A stretch of 64,000 nucleotides of DNA, taken from positions 124,001-188,000 of the forward strand of contig VCJN01002378.1 in NCBI GenBank assembly GCA_006384855.1, in the 5' to 3' direction. Below, in pieces: positions 12,401 through 23,243 of the stretch. This DNA comes from Tetraselmis striata. Lineage: Eukaryota; Chlorophyta; Chlorodendrophyceae; Chlorodendrales; Chlorodendraceae. A program made the translations under genes and the position numbers. The notes below the pieces were generated by a model that worked only from the letters and a program-made list of their open reading frames with translations, ran no database searches and was not told the DNA's origin. How positions within the stretch are numbered: the stretch's first letter is position 1; every line of letters begins with the position of its first letter.

Positions 12401-14840
12401 AGTGTCGGTATGTACGATATCATGCAAAGAGTGTTACAGGTGCATTTGGGAATACTGCTCGAGATAACGGATGTGGCTGCCCATCTCCGCGCGAGCAGGC
12501 GGTGATAGGACGACCATGAAACATTGCTATATAACGTGACAGGTGACGGCTCTGCTTGGAGCTGAAGCTCAAATGCAGAGCCCGCGACATGTGCTTCTAG
12601 GTAGGCATCACAGCTCAGGGACACATTGTGAATGGCTGGCTGGGAGGGGCAGCGGAGAGGCGGGTGGGAGGGGGCTGAGGGCTGGGACCACTGTCCTCCA
12701 GCACAGGCGGGGCGGCTCTGCTTGCGCCTGCTGCTCGGCTACCCACGCCGAAATCTTGCCCGGCACGGAGTACTGCAGCGACTGCATCGCCTCGTCGTAC
12801 GAGGTGCTGTAGGCATCGAACACGCGGCCGACCTGCACGTCACACACACCGGCACGGTGATGTCCCCCGTGGAGCTGGTTGAGGAAGTACGGAATGCTGG
12901 TACGATGCGGGGGGTTGGGGGGGGGGGGGGGGGGGGGATTGTGGCTTGGGGGCGCACCTCCAGGGGCGCCATGGGGTCGGGCTCCTCGTCGCTGCCCTCC
13001 GCCTCGATGACCCCAAGCGCAATGGAGTGGTAGATGTGGCGCAGCGTGTTGGACTGCAGCCAGCACGCCCGGCCGATGTCATGGTGTGCCGGAAAATATA
13101 CTTTGGGGAGACAAAGCCTCTGATCTTGAGGGATAACGGCTACGTATGCCGGACAAGCATAGGACACTTCAAGGCCGCCGCTGGGACCAGTGTAGCTCAG
13201 GCCAAAGGAGCCGCTCATGGGGGATTGGTGTGATTGAGCTGCTTTGGCGGCGGCGAGGGTAGCGGCGGTGCTGACTGAGGCCGAGTGACCAAGACAACGC
13301 CACGGAGCCGCCTTGGCATGTGTTCCATCGAGAGAATGGATCAAATTGCGCGGCCCCGATAATGGTGCGTATAAATACTGGCCTTTAGAGGGCTGCACGC
13401 AACGCGCTTTAATCAGTGGACCCTACGCGGGTTCGTGCAGCCGGGCCGGAGACAGTTGCCCCCTTAGCATCAAAGGCTAAGCAGGAACAGAGTTGTAAGA
13501 AACTCCAATTTCAATTTGCCTATAAACAAAGTGCTTACGGGTGATTTTTCTTGTGTTATTGTTGACAGATATATATTTCATCTCTCAAAATAATAGGCCC
13601 CCATGATGCGCCGCTACCAAGTGCCAGCGACCAAGTTGCGTGCATCCGCCGCGCCCTCGTCCGCCAGCGACCGTGCAGCAGGGCACAGCGCACCAAACCA
13701 GGAGAGCCTCCGCCGCCGAGCCGCCGACCTTGGTTCAACAGGAACATGTTCACCAGCGCGTTGGCGCAGTCGGTGCAGCGCATGGCGACATCCTTTGCCA
13801 GCCCCACCTCGCTCCGCCTGGCCAGCCGAAACAGGGGCGGGGGGGGAGGGCGTTCATGCTCGGGTCTCCACAGCAGGTCTCAATAGCCGGGCTAGGATGG
13901 CACAGTCTCCCCTTCGTATTCCAAATGTTTTCTTTCCCTTTCTCAACTTTCACTTTTCACTTTTCAGTGTCCACAATTTGTTTCATTTTCCCAGTTTTCC
14001 ACAGCAGCGTGTTCCGCAGGAGTATACGCGGCAAAGCAGCGATGTTGGGCACCGGCAACGGCGAGCTCGCGGGGGGCAGAGGGTGCCCCACCTGCACGCG
14101 GCGACCACCGCCGCCAAAAGCGCGGTCGCTGCCTCCATGCACCGCGCTGGAGCGCCACCCGCCGCCGCTGCCTCTGGCCGCCAGAGCTCCTTGTCAGTGG
14201 CTGACAAGAGCGTGAGGAGCGCGTCCAGGAGCGGCTGCGAGTTGAGGGTGTGTCAGTTTGCACACTTCGCCGCGAGTCGCGCCTGCTGCGCTACTATTTG
14301 AAGCCGCCCTACCTCTCCACTAATATATACATAAATGAATACAATAGCTATAAGTGCGGGTCGTATCGCCAGGGCATTCCCAACGTACTTGTGGGACACT
14401 CCGTCACTGACCAAATAATCATCTGATGGAACTTTACTTCATGTTAATGGCGGAGCTGTCAACTATAAAGACACAAGGGGCCGTGCAGGTAACTGGGGTG
14501 CTGCCTAAGAGGCGCCGCCGTAGAGAGACGCGAGAGTTTTGCTGGTGCTGGCCCTGTCCTGCCGCCATTCGACCTGCCGAGTTGGGGAAGGGGGGGGGGG
14601 GGGGGGGGGGTTGCGCGTGGCGGGAGGGCAGGTTGCCTGAACGTCCGCCTCGATGTCCACCCCGACAGTAGTCGGGTGCTGGTGTTTCTTCACCTCGCTC
14701 GCTGCCTCGGAGAGGAGGTCAGCGACCCCACGCACGTCGATGGTCCGGGGTGCGCTGGCGGACAGCTTTCGCAGCGCGGCGGTGAGGCGTATCAGCGGCC
14801 GCGCGGATCGACCGCCGCCGCCAACGCTTTCGTCGGTCAT
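9483..14840 (-). CDS. SAM-dependent methyltransferase with N-terminal helical (TPR-like) region, COG4976 type
   Basis: Ten exons read on the minus strand: 14840-14643, 14234-14092, 13817-13729, 13100-12958, 12832-12743, 11908-11863, 11708-11590, 11489-11376, 11072-10974 and 9596-9483. The lengths sum to 1155 bases, and every junction keeps phase, giving 384 residues ending at the TGA at 9483-9485. The first half is helical and Ala-rich. Then come VFDAYSTSYDEAM, the SAM motif I DLGCGTG (in a 46-base exon), CDISPGM, IYDELAV, DLVIAADVVEYIGD, and the late block LLPSERYAHTAEYL with the end LPGWLCFLRKG. This order matches TPR-linked 'predicted methyltransferases' that carry FD.YA..FD before the Rossmann domain. 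The substrate is unknown. Several donors are followed at once by C runs. The 46-base exon and the start codon are the least certain parts. Confidence 0.75.
12095..12235 (+). repeat. dispersed repeat A, copy 1
   Basis: The blocks CAGGCCAGCTGTCTT, CATAGGGTCG(A/G)CTGC and GCAGTCCTC(C/T)GAAGGTCA recur in the same order and orientation at 29650-29763. No ORF. It lies in a methyltransferase intron. Confidence 0.6.
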
Positions 14841-15166
14841 GTCGACGCACTGTCGGGCGCCACCCAGCAGCAGGGACAAAATTCCTTCTTCCTTCCGACA
14901 CCGACCGCGCGCAAGACACCCGCTACTCTCCGTTCGTGGGACGCCTGGTGGACAAGGAAGACGCCTTCGCGGGCTGGTGGTATTTCCCGACTGACAGCAG
15001 CAGGCACCCTCGAAACGACTCCCGGGCTGCGTGGTTGCCAGCAATGCTGATGACGACCATGATGATTACTACGAGACGACGCACGCATTGTCGTCGTGAC
15101 GCGTGCACGCCAATTACCCATGTGAATCTATTATCTGCACGTATATACGGGCACATGAGCATCTTA

Positions 15167-17240
15167 CTTTTGTTTTCGCCCCCGGGACAGGACTGGCACC
15201 AGTGAAACCCTTGCAGCGTCTGTACGACGGCCGTTTAGGCAGCAATCCAGTTACGGAAAGCCCTGGGTAGGAGACGCTCCGTTATAGTCATCAAGCAAAT
15301 TGCCGAAGCATTCTGCAAGACTAATTGAAGGCAAGTGACGGAATTTCCAACACTGTTGGATCACCGTCTAAAACACTGCCATAAAAAATACCCGGCACTG
15401 ACCACGAAAGGTCCGCCCTACCCGTTTGGGCGTCGGCCCATTCGAGTAATGCGAGTTGGGGCAAGCCCCAACCCGCGGAGCAAAGCATTTCGGGAGTGCG
15501 ATACATGTGCAACAAAAAAGGCAATGTGAGGGAGGGCCCGACGCCATAGCTGGGAAAATTTCCCATTCCCAGTAAAATCCAGGGCGCCGTGAAGGGAGGG
15601 GGGGACCCGGCCCAAAATAAAGGCAGTTAAGTCCTCAGGTGCTGACGCAATAATCTGACTACTAATAAAATCCCTGAACTCCGGAACTAACAACCCAAAA
15701 TTATGACGGTGATACCCCCACCGCGGGCACTCCACCAATATATGTTCGATAGTCTCAGATTCACCTCCGCCACATGCAGGGCAGTGTTCAAGGAACCGCT
15801 CAGGCATGGCATGAATCCGGGCCAATCGGCGGGCAGTGGGAAATACTCGGGTGCGTAATTGTATCATAATGTGCAACCCGGCCACAACCCCCGCGAGGAC
15901 ACCCACACCGTACTGTGGCAACGGGTTTGACGCATAGGACGCCTGGACATATATACCCCAGGTGTTATTGCGTGCTAACGATGCCGACGATTCGTAACGC
16001 GCCCACACCGATGCCTTTACTAGTTTAGCGGCATCGCGCGCGGCTAGTGACCTCCACTCAAGTGGAAGGTGCGCCCCCTCAGCTAGCCCTACATTCGCCC
16101 TAGCTAGTCGATCTAACCACCGCACAGTCTCTGACGTCCACGTGTTAGGGCGCGCCCGACTTGGCTGATCTACTAAATGGGTTATACATGTATTCAAGTC
16201 GGATGCTTTAAGGAACGCCCGAGCCCGTGCCGCAGCGGCCGTAGCCTCTATGGGCGCAATATCCAATTCCCGCATCATCGGTGCAGTGGCCACCCCAGGG
16301 GAGTTTTTACCTACCCCAATGAGGCACCGCAAGCACTGATTGAGTACGGTTTGTAAGTTATTTGCGCCGCTAGTTCTATCCATGCCCCATACTTCACACA
16401 CATAAGTTAAAACCGGCAGTACACATGTTTTAAAAACCGACACGCGCACATTAATAGGAATTATGTCCCGTCCACCGACTAATACCGAATCGAGCGCCTC
16501 AATAGCGCGTTTACCCTTCTTAACCCGGTCGTCTACTATGTGTTGCATACCTAAATCCGACTTAATGACCGTACCCAAGTACCTATATTCATTTACAACC
16601 GGTACCCGTTCCCCCCCAAGCTGCCATCGGGCAGCTCGTTCGCGTAACGCGGTCTCGTCGGAATATCGGCCTAATGCCATCACCCCACACTTAAGTACCC
16701 CAAACCCCATAAAATGGTCCTCCGCCCACTGCGGAGAAGTGGGCGAACATGGCATGCAGGTTATCGAACGAGCCTGTGAGACCAAGTGTCGTCCGCGTAT
16801 AACTGACCTGGCACCCTTAGTGGTTGCCTTGCCGCTAATGTGTCGGTGCACCCTGGTACATCACACCCTAGATGTTCTACCCCATCGAATATATCGTTAA
16901 TAAATATGTTAAATAGGATGGGGGAAGCGGGGCATCCCTGTCGGAGGCCACGCTCTATGGGTATGGGGTCCGATAGTGTGCCCGGGGCCACCCCTGTCTT
17001 GACCCGTACCATACTATCCATGTATAAAGTTTGAATGAAGGTAAGCATATGACCCGTAACTCCTATGGCTTGTAGTTTTAGGAATAAAAGCTCATGAGGT
17101 ACGGTGTCATATGCCTTCCTAAAGTCAATAAATCCAGCGTACGTGGGTAGACCTGCCGCTTGGCGACGAGCCGCGATATCGAGCATCTTCCTATTCTGTC
17201 CACCCCGGTGCTCGGCCGAGCAGCGCGGACCTCATTCCTG
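15167..17240 (-). pseudogene. 5'-truncated LINE-type non-LTR retrotransposon (reverse transcriptase)
   Basis: On the minus strand, 17186-16761 carries RT motif A (FIDFRKAYDTV), GLRQGCPASP (motif B) and LYADD (motif C). A second frame, down to 15418, continues with NEYRYLGT and a long C-terminal region ending in a Cys/His knuckle (CPACGGGESETIEHI). Two frame changes just after YADD break the ORF, so it is dead. The endonuclease and the first RT motifs are missing, as expected of 5' truncation near 17240. The 3' end, read on the minus strand, finishes with a conserved 105 bp tail at 15282-15177 followed by an A-rich stretch. The subfamily cannot be assigned by eye. Confidence 0.85.
15177..15282 (-). 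repeat. LINE 3' tail / SINE-like repeat B, copy 1
   Basis: It contains GACAGGACTGGCACCAGTG, CAGCGTCTGTACGACGGCC and CCAGTTACGGAAAGCCCTGG as read on the plus strand. The same 105 bp recurs inverted at 17572-17675 and in parallel at 23636-23740. Here it ends the LINE. Confidence 0.8.
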
Positions 17241-17489
17241 CCCGTTATACAATACGGGTTTTTAAAATACAATAATACAATAACTGTGGTAATAAAATAC
17301 AATAAACCTGATACCACAGGCGTCAAAAGTAATGAACGGGTGGGTCTTGATCCGTGCGCGGGTTGCACGCCACATGTCGCGAAACCGATTGCCGCCCTGT
17401 GGCAATCGGTTATATGTATCCTCATCTTCCCTCGAGCAAGCCGCCCCCAGCGGTCGCACAATTAATGCGATGGCGTATGTTGGACATAT

Positions 17490-17531
17490 GCGCAGTTGAG
17501 GATGTCCTTCGAAGGATATCCTTAACTGCGC
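17490..17531. repeat. 42-bp near-perfect palindrome
   Basis: GCGCAGTTGAGGATGTCCTTC is followed directly by its reverse complement with two mismatches, centred on TTCGAA. A related half (GATAAGGATATCCTTA) follows at about 17541-17556. It sits between the LINE 5' end and repeat B copy 2. Confidence 0.8.
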
Positions 17532-17571
17532 CTATACGCAGATAAGGATATCCTTACATCTAGCATCGGTG

Positions 17572-17681
17572 AGTCGCCTTCCCAGGGCTTTCCGGAACTG
17601 GATCGCTGCTTAAACGGCCGTCGTAGACGCTGCAAGGGTTTATGGTGCCAGTCCTGTCCCGGAGCCGGGGGCGGGAAAAAT
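17572..17681 (+). mobile_element. SINE-like repeat B, copy 2
   Basis: Same 105 bp as the LINE tail but in the opposite orientation: GTCGCCTTCCCAGGGCTTTCC through CCAGTCCTGTCCCGG, ending in GGGGGCGGGAAAAA. The short A run at the end marks it as an independent retroposed copy, not a terminal inverted repeat of the LINE. Confidence 0.65.
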
Positions 17682-19598
17682 GTAACATCTTGCCAGATAT
17701 AAATGCGTTACATCGCATGTGCCCGGTGTACATCTAGTGTTATCCAAGGTATTTCTATGCCGTACTTTGAAAACATACGGGGTGATGTTCCGGCTATCTT
17801 GCGTCGCGACCCCATGTCCGCGCTGCTTGGCGTATGCGCTTCAAAAACCAGCGATAATACCCGCCCGCCAGTGCGCGCCGGAAAAACGGAAATTGCCGAT
17901 TGCAAGAAAATGCGGCACAAAATAGCAATATAAGCAAGCATATATCAGATCATAAATAATGTGGCTGTAAACTGTGTGCGCGGTACTTAGTCGCACTCGC
18001 ACCCGCGCCCGCTCAGCAGTCCACGCTAATTCCGCGCGCAACGGACCCGCCTCGCTACGAGAAAACGTGCCGATGGCTGCGCAGAGGCGTGCGCGCGTAC
18101 GAAGAGCGTCGCTTGAACGCTCAGGCCGCATCTCGAAAGTAGCATTGACGCTTTGTGTTGTCGTATGTACCCGGCACCGAATGTGTGGCGAGATGGTCGA
18201 CGCCAGAGTTGGTGGTGGTGAAAGGTGAGAATTGTTTACAAGATGGTATGCGCTGCGGTATATACTCAATAGTCGGCGGGATGCCACGCCGGCGCTATCA
18301 ATAAGCATGTTTGATGATATAGTGGGCAGAGCAAATGAGATTACGTAGGAGGGCATTTAGTGAGGTCGAGATGTAGGGTTGTAACCCTAACATGATCTCC
18401 CGACTGTCCTCCCCGCCATAAAGCTATCAATTGGCGGTGATATATGTGGAAAGGTGTATGGCGGCGCAGTACTGTGTCAGCAAATGCAACAGCAATATAT
18501 GTCATTGTCAGGTAGCAGTGACACGCTGACAAATCAGCACGGCATATTCTCAGAGTTGAAACTCCGAAATGAATGTTTGTCAACGACATGGAACTTTGGT
18601 GTGTCACATGTAGAATACAATAATGACACAAACGGTGTTTGAGGTTTTTATGTGTGTTTTGGAGGTAAATGTCTGTGTGGATTACAGTGGATGTTACGCC
18701 GTTGATGGCGCGATCATGGAAGACCCAAAGACCGTAGCCTGTTGTTGGCCCGACGATGCAAGGTTGAGCGGACATGTTGGTACAGGGCAATGATCATTGT
18801 GCATTGTTAAGAGCCACTCTCAAAGCCGTACTACCGTACTACCCCTCCGAAGGCATGGCATCCACAGCGGTATGTTGTCACGTGGTTCAAGATGACGCCT
18901 GGGTACTTGTCAGAATCTAATGGATATTGCCTCCGGGTTGGAACCGATTATTGAGACAAGTGGCAGTCAACGCCTACCGTCCTCTGTCATCATGCCTGTC
19001 TTTTTGCCGGAGGCCAAAACATTTGTGATATGTGTGGCCCATAAAGCCCTTACAATAAGAACAGACTGGTGTGCCATCAGATGACACCCAATCAAACTTT
19101 GGTTTCTGGGCTTTGTGGTATTGTTCATTGACAGTAGTGCCAGTCTTATCAAAAGTGACGAGTCGACGCGTGTGAGTGACGACTGCACTGTGAGAAGTTC
19201 GACAAGCGAGTGTATCAACTCGCGAGCGTGGTGGCGAGGTTTACGAGTACAAGTAGGCAAGTCGCAGACATGCCTTGACGAATCCATTTGTGAGATTCGA
19301 TGATATGGTTTGTGTGTGTAAGGAGTTGGTGTTTTGAAGAAGAGGATCGCGCAGCAAATTGGGCAGCACTTCCGCCCGTCGACAACGGCAATTGACGAGT
19401 TCGGTCGACGACACAATAAAAGCAAGTGATACATGCGAAAGATGCCGCTCACGTCACGAGCAAGTGCAGTGTGGTCGTCGGTGAGACCGCTGGGTAGCGA
19501 GAGAGTTCCGAGATCGAAGTAGGTAGAAGCACCAAATGTGTCGAGATGGTCGACTCGACTCCGTCAGAGTTGGTGATGGTGAAAAATAAGAATTGTTT
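17682..19598. other. degraded repeat region with short direct repeats
   Basis: No intact gene is seen here. A segment of about 65 bp containing GAGATGGTCGAC, AGAGTTGGTG(G/A)TGGTGAAA and AGAATTGTTTA occurs at 18180-18240 and again at 19533-19601, in the same orientation. This suggests the remains of an element about 1.4 kb long. A zinc-knuckle remnant lies between them. Confidence 0.5.
18985..19190 (-). pseudogene. gag-like remnant with CCHC zinc knuckle
   Basis: A minus-strand frame without an ATG reads through KPKFDWVSSDGTPVC into CSYCKGFMGHTYHKC, then a basic tail and a stop near 18980. C-x2-C-x5-H-x4-C is one residue longer than the standard C-x2-C-x4-H-x4-C knuckle of retroelement gag proteins. 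The frame upstream is basic (RRLVTFDKTG). It lies between two short direct repeats and is probably a fragment of another retroelement. I cannot name its class. Confidence 0.5.
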
Positions 19599-19788
19599 AT
19601 CGTCATATTGAGAATTCTAGAGGTTACACGGGGCGAAGTACGACGGGTGTTACCAGCTCTTACAAATTCCGCCGTACGCGGCTAGGACGCTACCGCCGTG
19701 TGCCCACGTCCATCCCTCACCCCTATATGACGCCCCGCGACGCGGCGGTGTCTCCACCTTCTGCCTTTGCGCCAACTTTCAGATGGCG
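19599..19788 (+). repeat. left direct repeat of DIRS/PAT-like element
   Basis: About 185 bp, matching 24247-24432 with scattered differences and small indels. It includes the Met that opens the gag-like ORF at 19700. Confidence 0.75.
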
Positions 19789-20915
19789 CAACGGCATCGA
19801 GACTCTCGCAATTTCGCAAGGTCACATGAGGCGGAACTCACAACGACGTTCGACACCAGCCGCTCGCCGCGATTGCAATAAGGACAGCATGCCGTACTAT
19901 GGACGACACATGTTGCATGACGACATGTACGATTCGGAGGGGTGCGGTGGATGCAACGCCGCAAGTTCGACAACTGACACTGCTGGCCTCAATGCGATGA
20001 TGCATCGGATGCTGCTGCGACTCGACGAGCTAGACTCCCGCACCTCTTCCATTCAACAACCACCGCCGCAGAAACCCATTCCCGTGACTCCAACCGACGG
20101 CCTCTAGGGTGACGACGAGGAGGACGACCCTACCCCGGATTTCCCTGCAAAATCTCCATGCCACGCGGCGTTCATCGACCCGCGCGACTAGCTTAGATCG
20201 ACTACTTGCCGCGGGCATACGCCGAGTCTATGCCCCCCGTAGGACTCATCACCCCCAAGATGTGGAACCCACGCAGCGACGAGTGGGACCGCTACTTCAC
20301 CGGCGACAAGAAGCACGCGACACGCGACGAGTATCGCCACATGCTGTGCTATGGAGTCTTTATCGCCTCTGCGCACGCGGCGCTCACGGACGTTGTGGCA
20401 ACGCTTCGCGCATAAAAGGTCACCGCTCGCGACACGCCGACCGCGGACGCCAACGACCTACTTGACTCCGCGGTTCGCACGATGGCGACGTGCGGGCAGG
20501 CTGCTGAAGACCGGCTCACCTACTTCCGGCATTTGTGAAAGAAGGCGCTTCCCGACGAGGAGCGAGTCGCCGAGCGCCTCGTCTACTCCCATCCCGCTTC
20601 CTTGACACCACCGCCACCGAGCGCTCCAACAATGGCGTCGACGGCCTTCTCAGCGCCTTGGACGACAAACGACTCGAGGTCAGCGTCTACCATGCGGCCA
20701 AGGCGTTGGCCGTCGCGCAGTTCAAGGGAAGCGGCAGCGGAGGGAGCGGAGGCGGCAACATTCGCATCAAGGAGCAAGAGCGCGCAGAACACGCAGACCG
20801 AGCTACCAAGGAGAGGGCGGACAACAAGAACAAGGACAAAAGACAAGATCAAGGGCAAGCCTCGGCCCGGCAACCCTGCGAAGAAGACTATTACCCCGCT
20901 GGTCGAGGAGCATAA
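19700..20915 (+). pseudogene. gag-like region of DIRS/PAT-like element
   Basis: A first ORF (19700-20107) is followed in other frames by a segment with PKMWNPRSDEWDRYF (20206-20415), and by a segment (to 20915) with LDDKRLEVSVYHAAKALA and a Lys/Asp-rich tail (KNKDKRQDQGQ). The frames change at least twice, so it is not functional. Position before RT and the basic tail suggest gag. No zinc knuckle was seen. Confidence 0.5.
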
Positions 20916-20943
20916 CTGACGGTGCGCCCCGCCGTTCCGAGTC

Positions 20944-22340
20944 ATGCTACCTAAGTTCATGCTACATACGACACCGCGTGCGGCGGCAATGGCGGCAAGG
21001 CAAGACATCGGGGCGAGCGATCAAGTCCTACGGTGGATCCTGGAGGGCGTCCGGATCCCCTTCAAGGACAACCGCCCCCCACCCAACTTCCACAACGGCA
21101 TCAGCATGCAGGACGCTACTCCGGCGGAGCTCACCTTCCCCGAGGGCGAGCTTGCCCGCTTCGTGGAGTCCGGCGCGTGGGAGTTTGGCACCTGCCGCAA
21201 GTGGATGTCAAGACTCGTTTTGGCGCCCAATCCTAGGCGTCAACCAGAGGCGCTGCGTCATCAACCCCCGCGTGCTCAAATCCTACTGTGTGCGCAAACG
21301 GCTCAAGATGGCGACCCTACTGGGAGTGCGCCACCTCACCAAAAAGGGAGACTTCAAGTTCTCCTTCGACCTCCAAGACGACTTCTATATGCTCTATGCA
21401 TCGAAGAGGCGGACCGTGGATACTTCACCGTGGACGTCCGAGGTCAGCGCTCTACATGCTCGCATGTCCGCTAATGGGCTGGAGCCTCTCGCCCTATTAC
21501 TTCGTCACGCTCACCTACGTACTCATCACCCACCTCCGGAAACCCGAGCCCGAGCCCCCTTAATCGTCTACACAGCCCACACGGAGCAAGCGCTCGCCCC
21601 GGCGGACCAGGTGGAGGGGAGCGCGCATCCTACCTTCAGTTGACGACTTCCTCCTCTTCTCCGCGTCGATGGAGCAAGCGCTCCACCTCCATCAGCGGCT
21701 TGCCAGCCTTCTCGACTCCTTGGGGCTGCAGTGGAACCCCACAAAGGGCTTATGGGAGCCCTGCCAGTTCGGCTGGCACCTGGGGGTGGACATAGACTAA
21801 GCGCCCGGCATGTTCTACGCACCGGCAGACAAGCTGGATCGGCTCTCCCGGCAGGCCACCCGGCTCATCAGCCGCGCCACGCGGAACGCCAGGTGGCCCC
21901 CGGTGCGCGAGCTGCAGTCACTGGCAAGGCAGGCGCAGTACCTCTTTCTGGCGATCCCGGCCCAAAATTCTTCATGCGGGAGCTCCACTCCGTGGTCGGG
22001 GACCGGTGGGGCGGGCGCGTCCGGGCGACGCCACAGCTCCGCCGCGACCTACATTGGTGGACATCGGTGCCCGGTCAGTCCAACGGCAAGCCTATCCACC
22101 GCCCGGTGGAGACCGCTTATCTGCATACCGAAAGCTCAGGCTACGGGTGGGGTGGGGTGTTGAACGGCAGGCTGAAGGCGCAGGAATTCTGGAGCTCGGG
22201 GGACGAGCGCCAGCACATCATATGGAAGGAGCTCAAAACGGTCCGACTTGCAGTGGAAAGCTTCCTCCCCCACCTCGCCGGGCACAACTTCCTCATGCAC
22301 GAGGACAACCAGCGGTATGTCATGATATGTCGGGCCTAAC
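20944..22340 (+). pseudogene. reverse transcriptase and RNase H of DIRS/PAT-like element
   Basis: The RT starts with GVRIPFKDNRPPPNF and CRKWMSRLVLAPNP. It shifts frame to VINPRVLKSY and KKGDFKFSFDLQDDFYML (motif A region), then NPTKGLWEPCQFGWHLGVDID (about 21735-21800), followed by a stop. RNase H follows (22085-22310) with YLHTESSGYGWGGVLNG, RQHIIWKELKTV and MHEDNQ, the DIRS-type order of Ser/Asp, Glu and Asp positions. At least four frame changes are needed to read through. Confidence 0.75.
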
Positions 22341-22960
22341 CTCACACTCGCCGTAGATGATGGCCGAGCTGCGACGACCCTGGTGCTTGCTGGACTCGCA
22401 CGGCATCCACCTGCGTGCGCGCCCGGTACATTCGCTCGGCGGCGAATGTCTAGGCGGATCGTCTAAGCCGGCACCACGACTACAGCGACGATTGACAACT
22501 CGACCCCCTACTGTGCACGGAATTGAAGAGCCGGTTCGGCCCCTCACTCCATCGACCGTTTCGCGTCCGCCCTCAACACCCTGCTCCCCCGCTACAACGT
22601 GGCGTGGTTGGGCCCTACGTGCAAGGCGGTGGATTCGTTGCACCTGCCGGATGCGGACTGGCGCCGAGATAACAACTGGTGAAACGCACCCTGGCCGCCC
22701 CCTGTTACCCGACCTCGTGCATAAGCTGCAGCGGAGTGGCGCAACGGCGACCGTCGAGGCGCCGCGATGGGAGGGCAAAGCGTGGCACCAAGCACTCACC
22801 GAGATGGCAGTGGAGGAGCTCCCGGTGGCGCCGCGCGCCAGCTTGTTCCGGCCGTGGCTGCGGGACGGGCGAGGTATGGTCGGCATGCTTCACTGGCCCG
22901 TGATTGTCTTCCGCGTTCCCTTCCGGCATAGGTCTACCTGCGCCGAGGGGCCGTAAGTGC
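22341..22960 (+). pseudogene. DIRS linker region between RNase H and tyrosine recombinase
   Basis: Read across frames it shows SHGIHLRARYI-like, DRFASALNTLLPRYN, DSLHLPDADWRRDNNW, LQRSGATATVEAPRWEG and MAVEELPVAPR. These are hallmark strings of DIRS-type pol proteins after RNase H. It is frameshifted and ends in noncoding sequence. Confidence 0.6.
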
Positions 22961-23243
22961 CGCGCTTTCCACGTTCTTCGGCAACGGCCACCAACTACCG
23001 GCGGTTGTACGTGCGGAACCGGTACGTTCTACAACGGTGAAGTCCCGCGTCCAGGTCGCGAGCTGTACGACACCATGGGTCGATTCGATGCGCCCGTACA
23101 TGACACGGGTGCTATGGTCTGACACCATGGGCGCCCAAACCCTCGAGCTCCTATCAGCTGCGTCGTACGCAAGCATGGAGCAATATTCCGTTTCTGTGAG
23201 GAAGAGCGGCGACCTGCCCTGGCGACCGGCCCTGGCCCAACCA

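Noticed and set aside
13556..13690. Minus-strand ORF as an extra methyltransferase exon
   Set aside because: Joining 13729 directly to 13100 keeps phase and gives a better acceptor (TCTCCCCAAAG). The ORF has no usable acceptor.
15177..17675. A DNA transposon with 105-bp terminal inverted repeats around the reverse transcriptase
   Set aside because: The right copy ends in its own A run, and a third copy occurs alone with a target duplication, so the copies are retroposed units.
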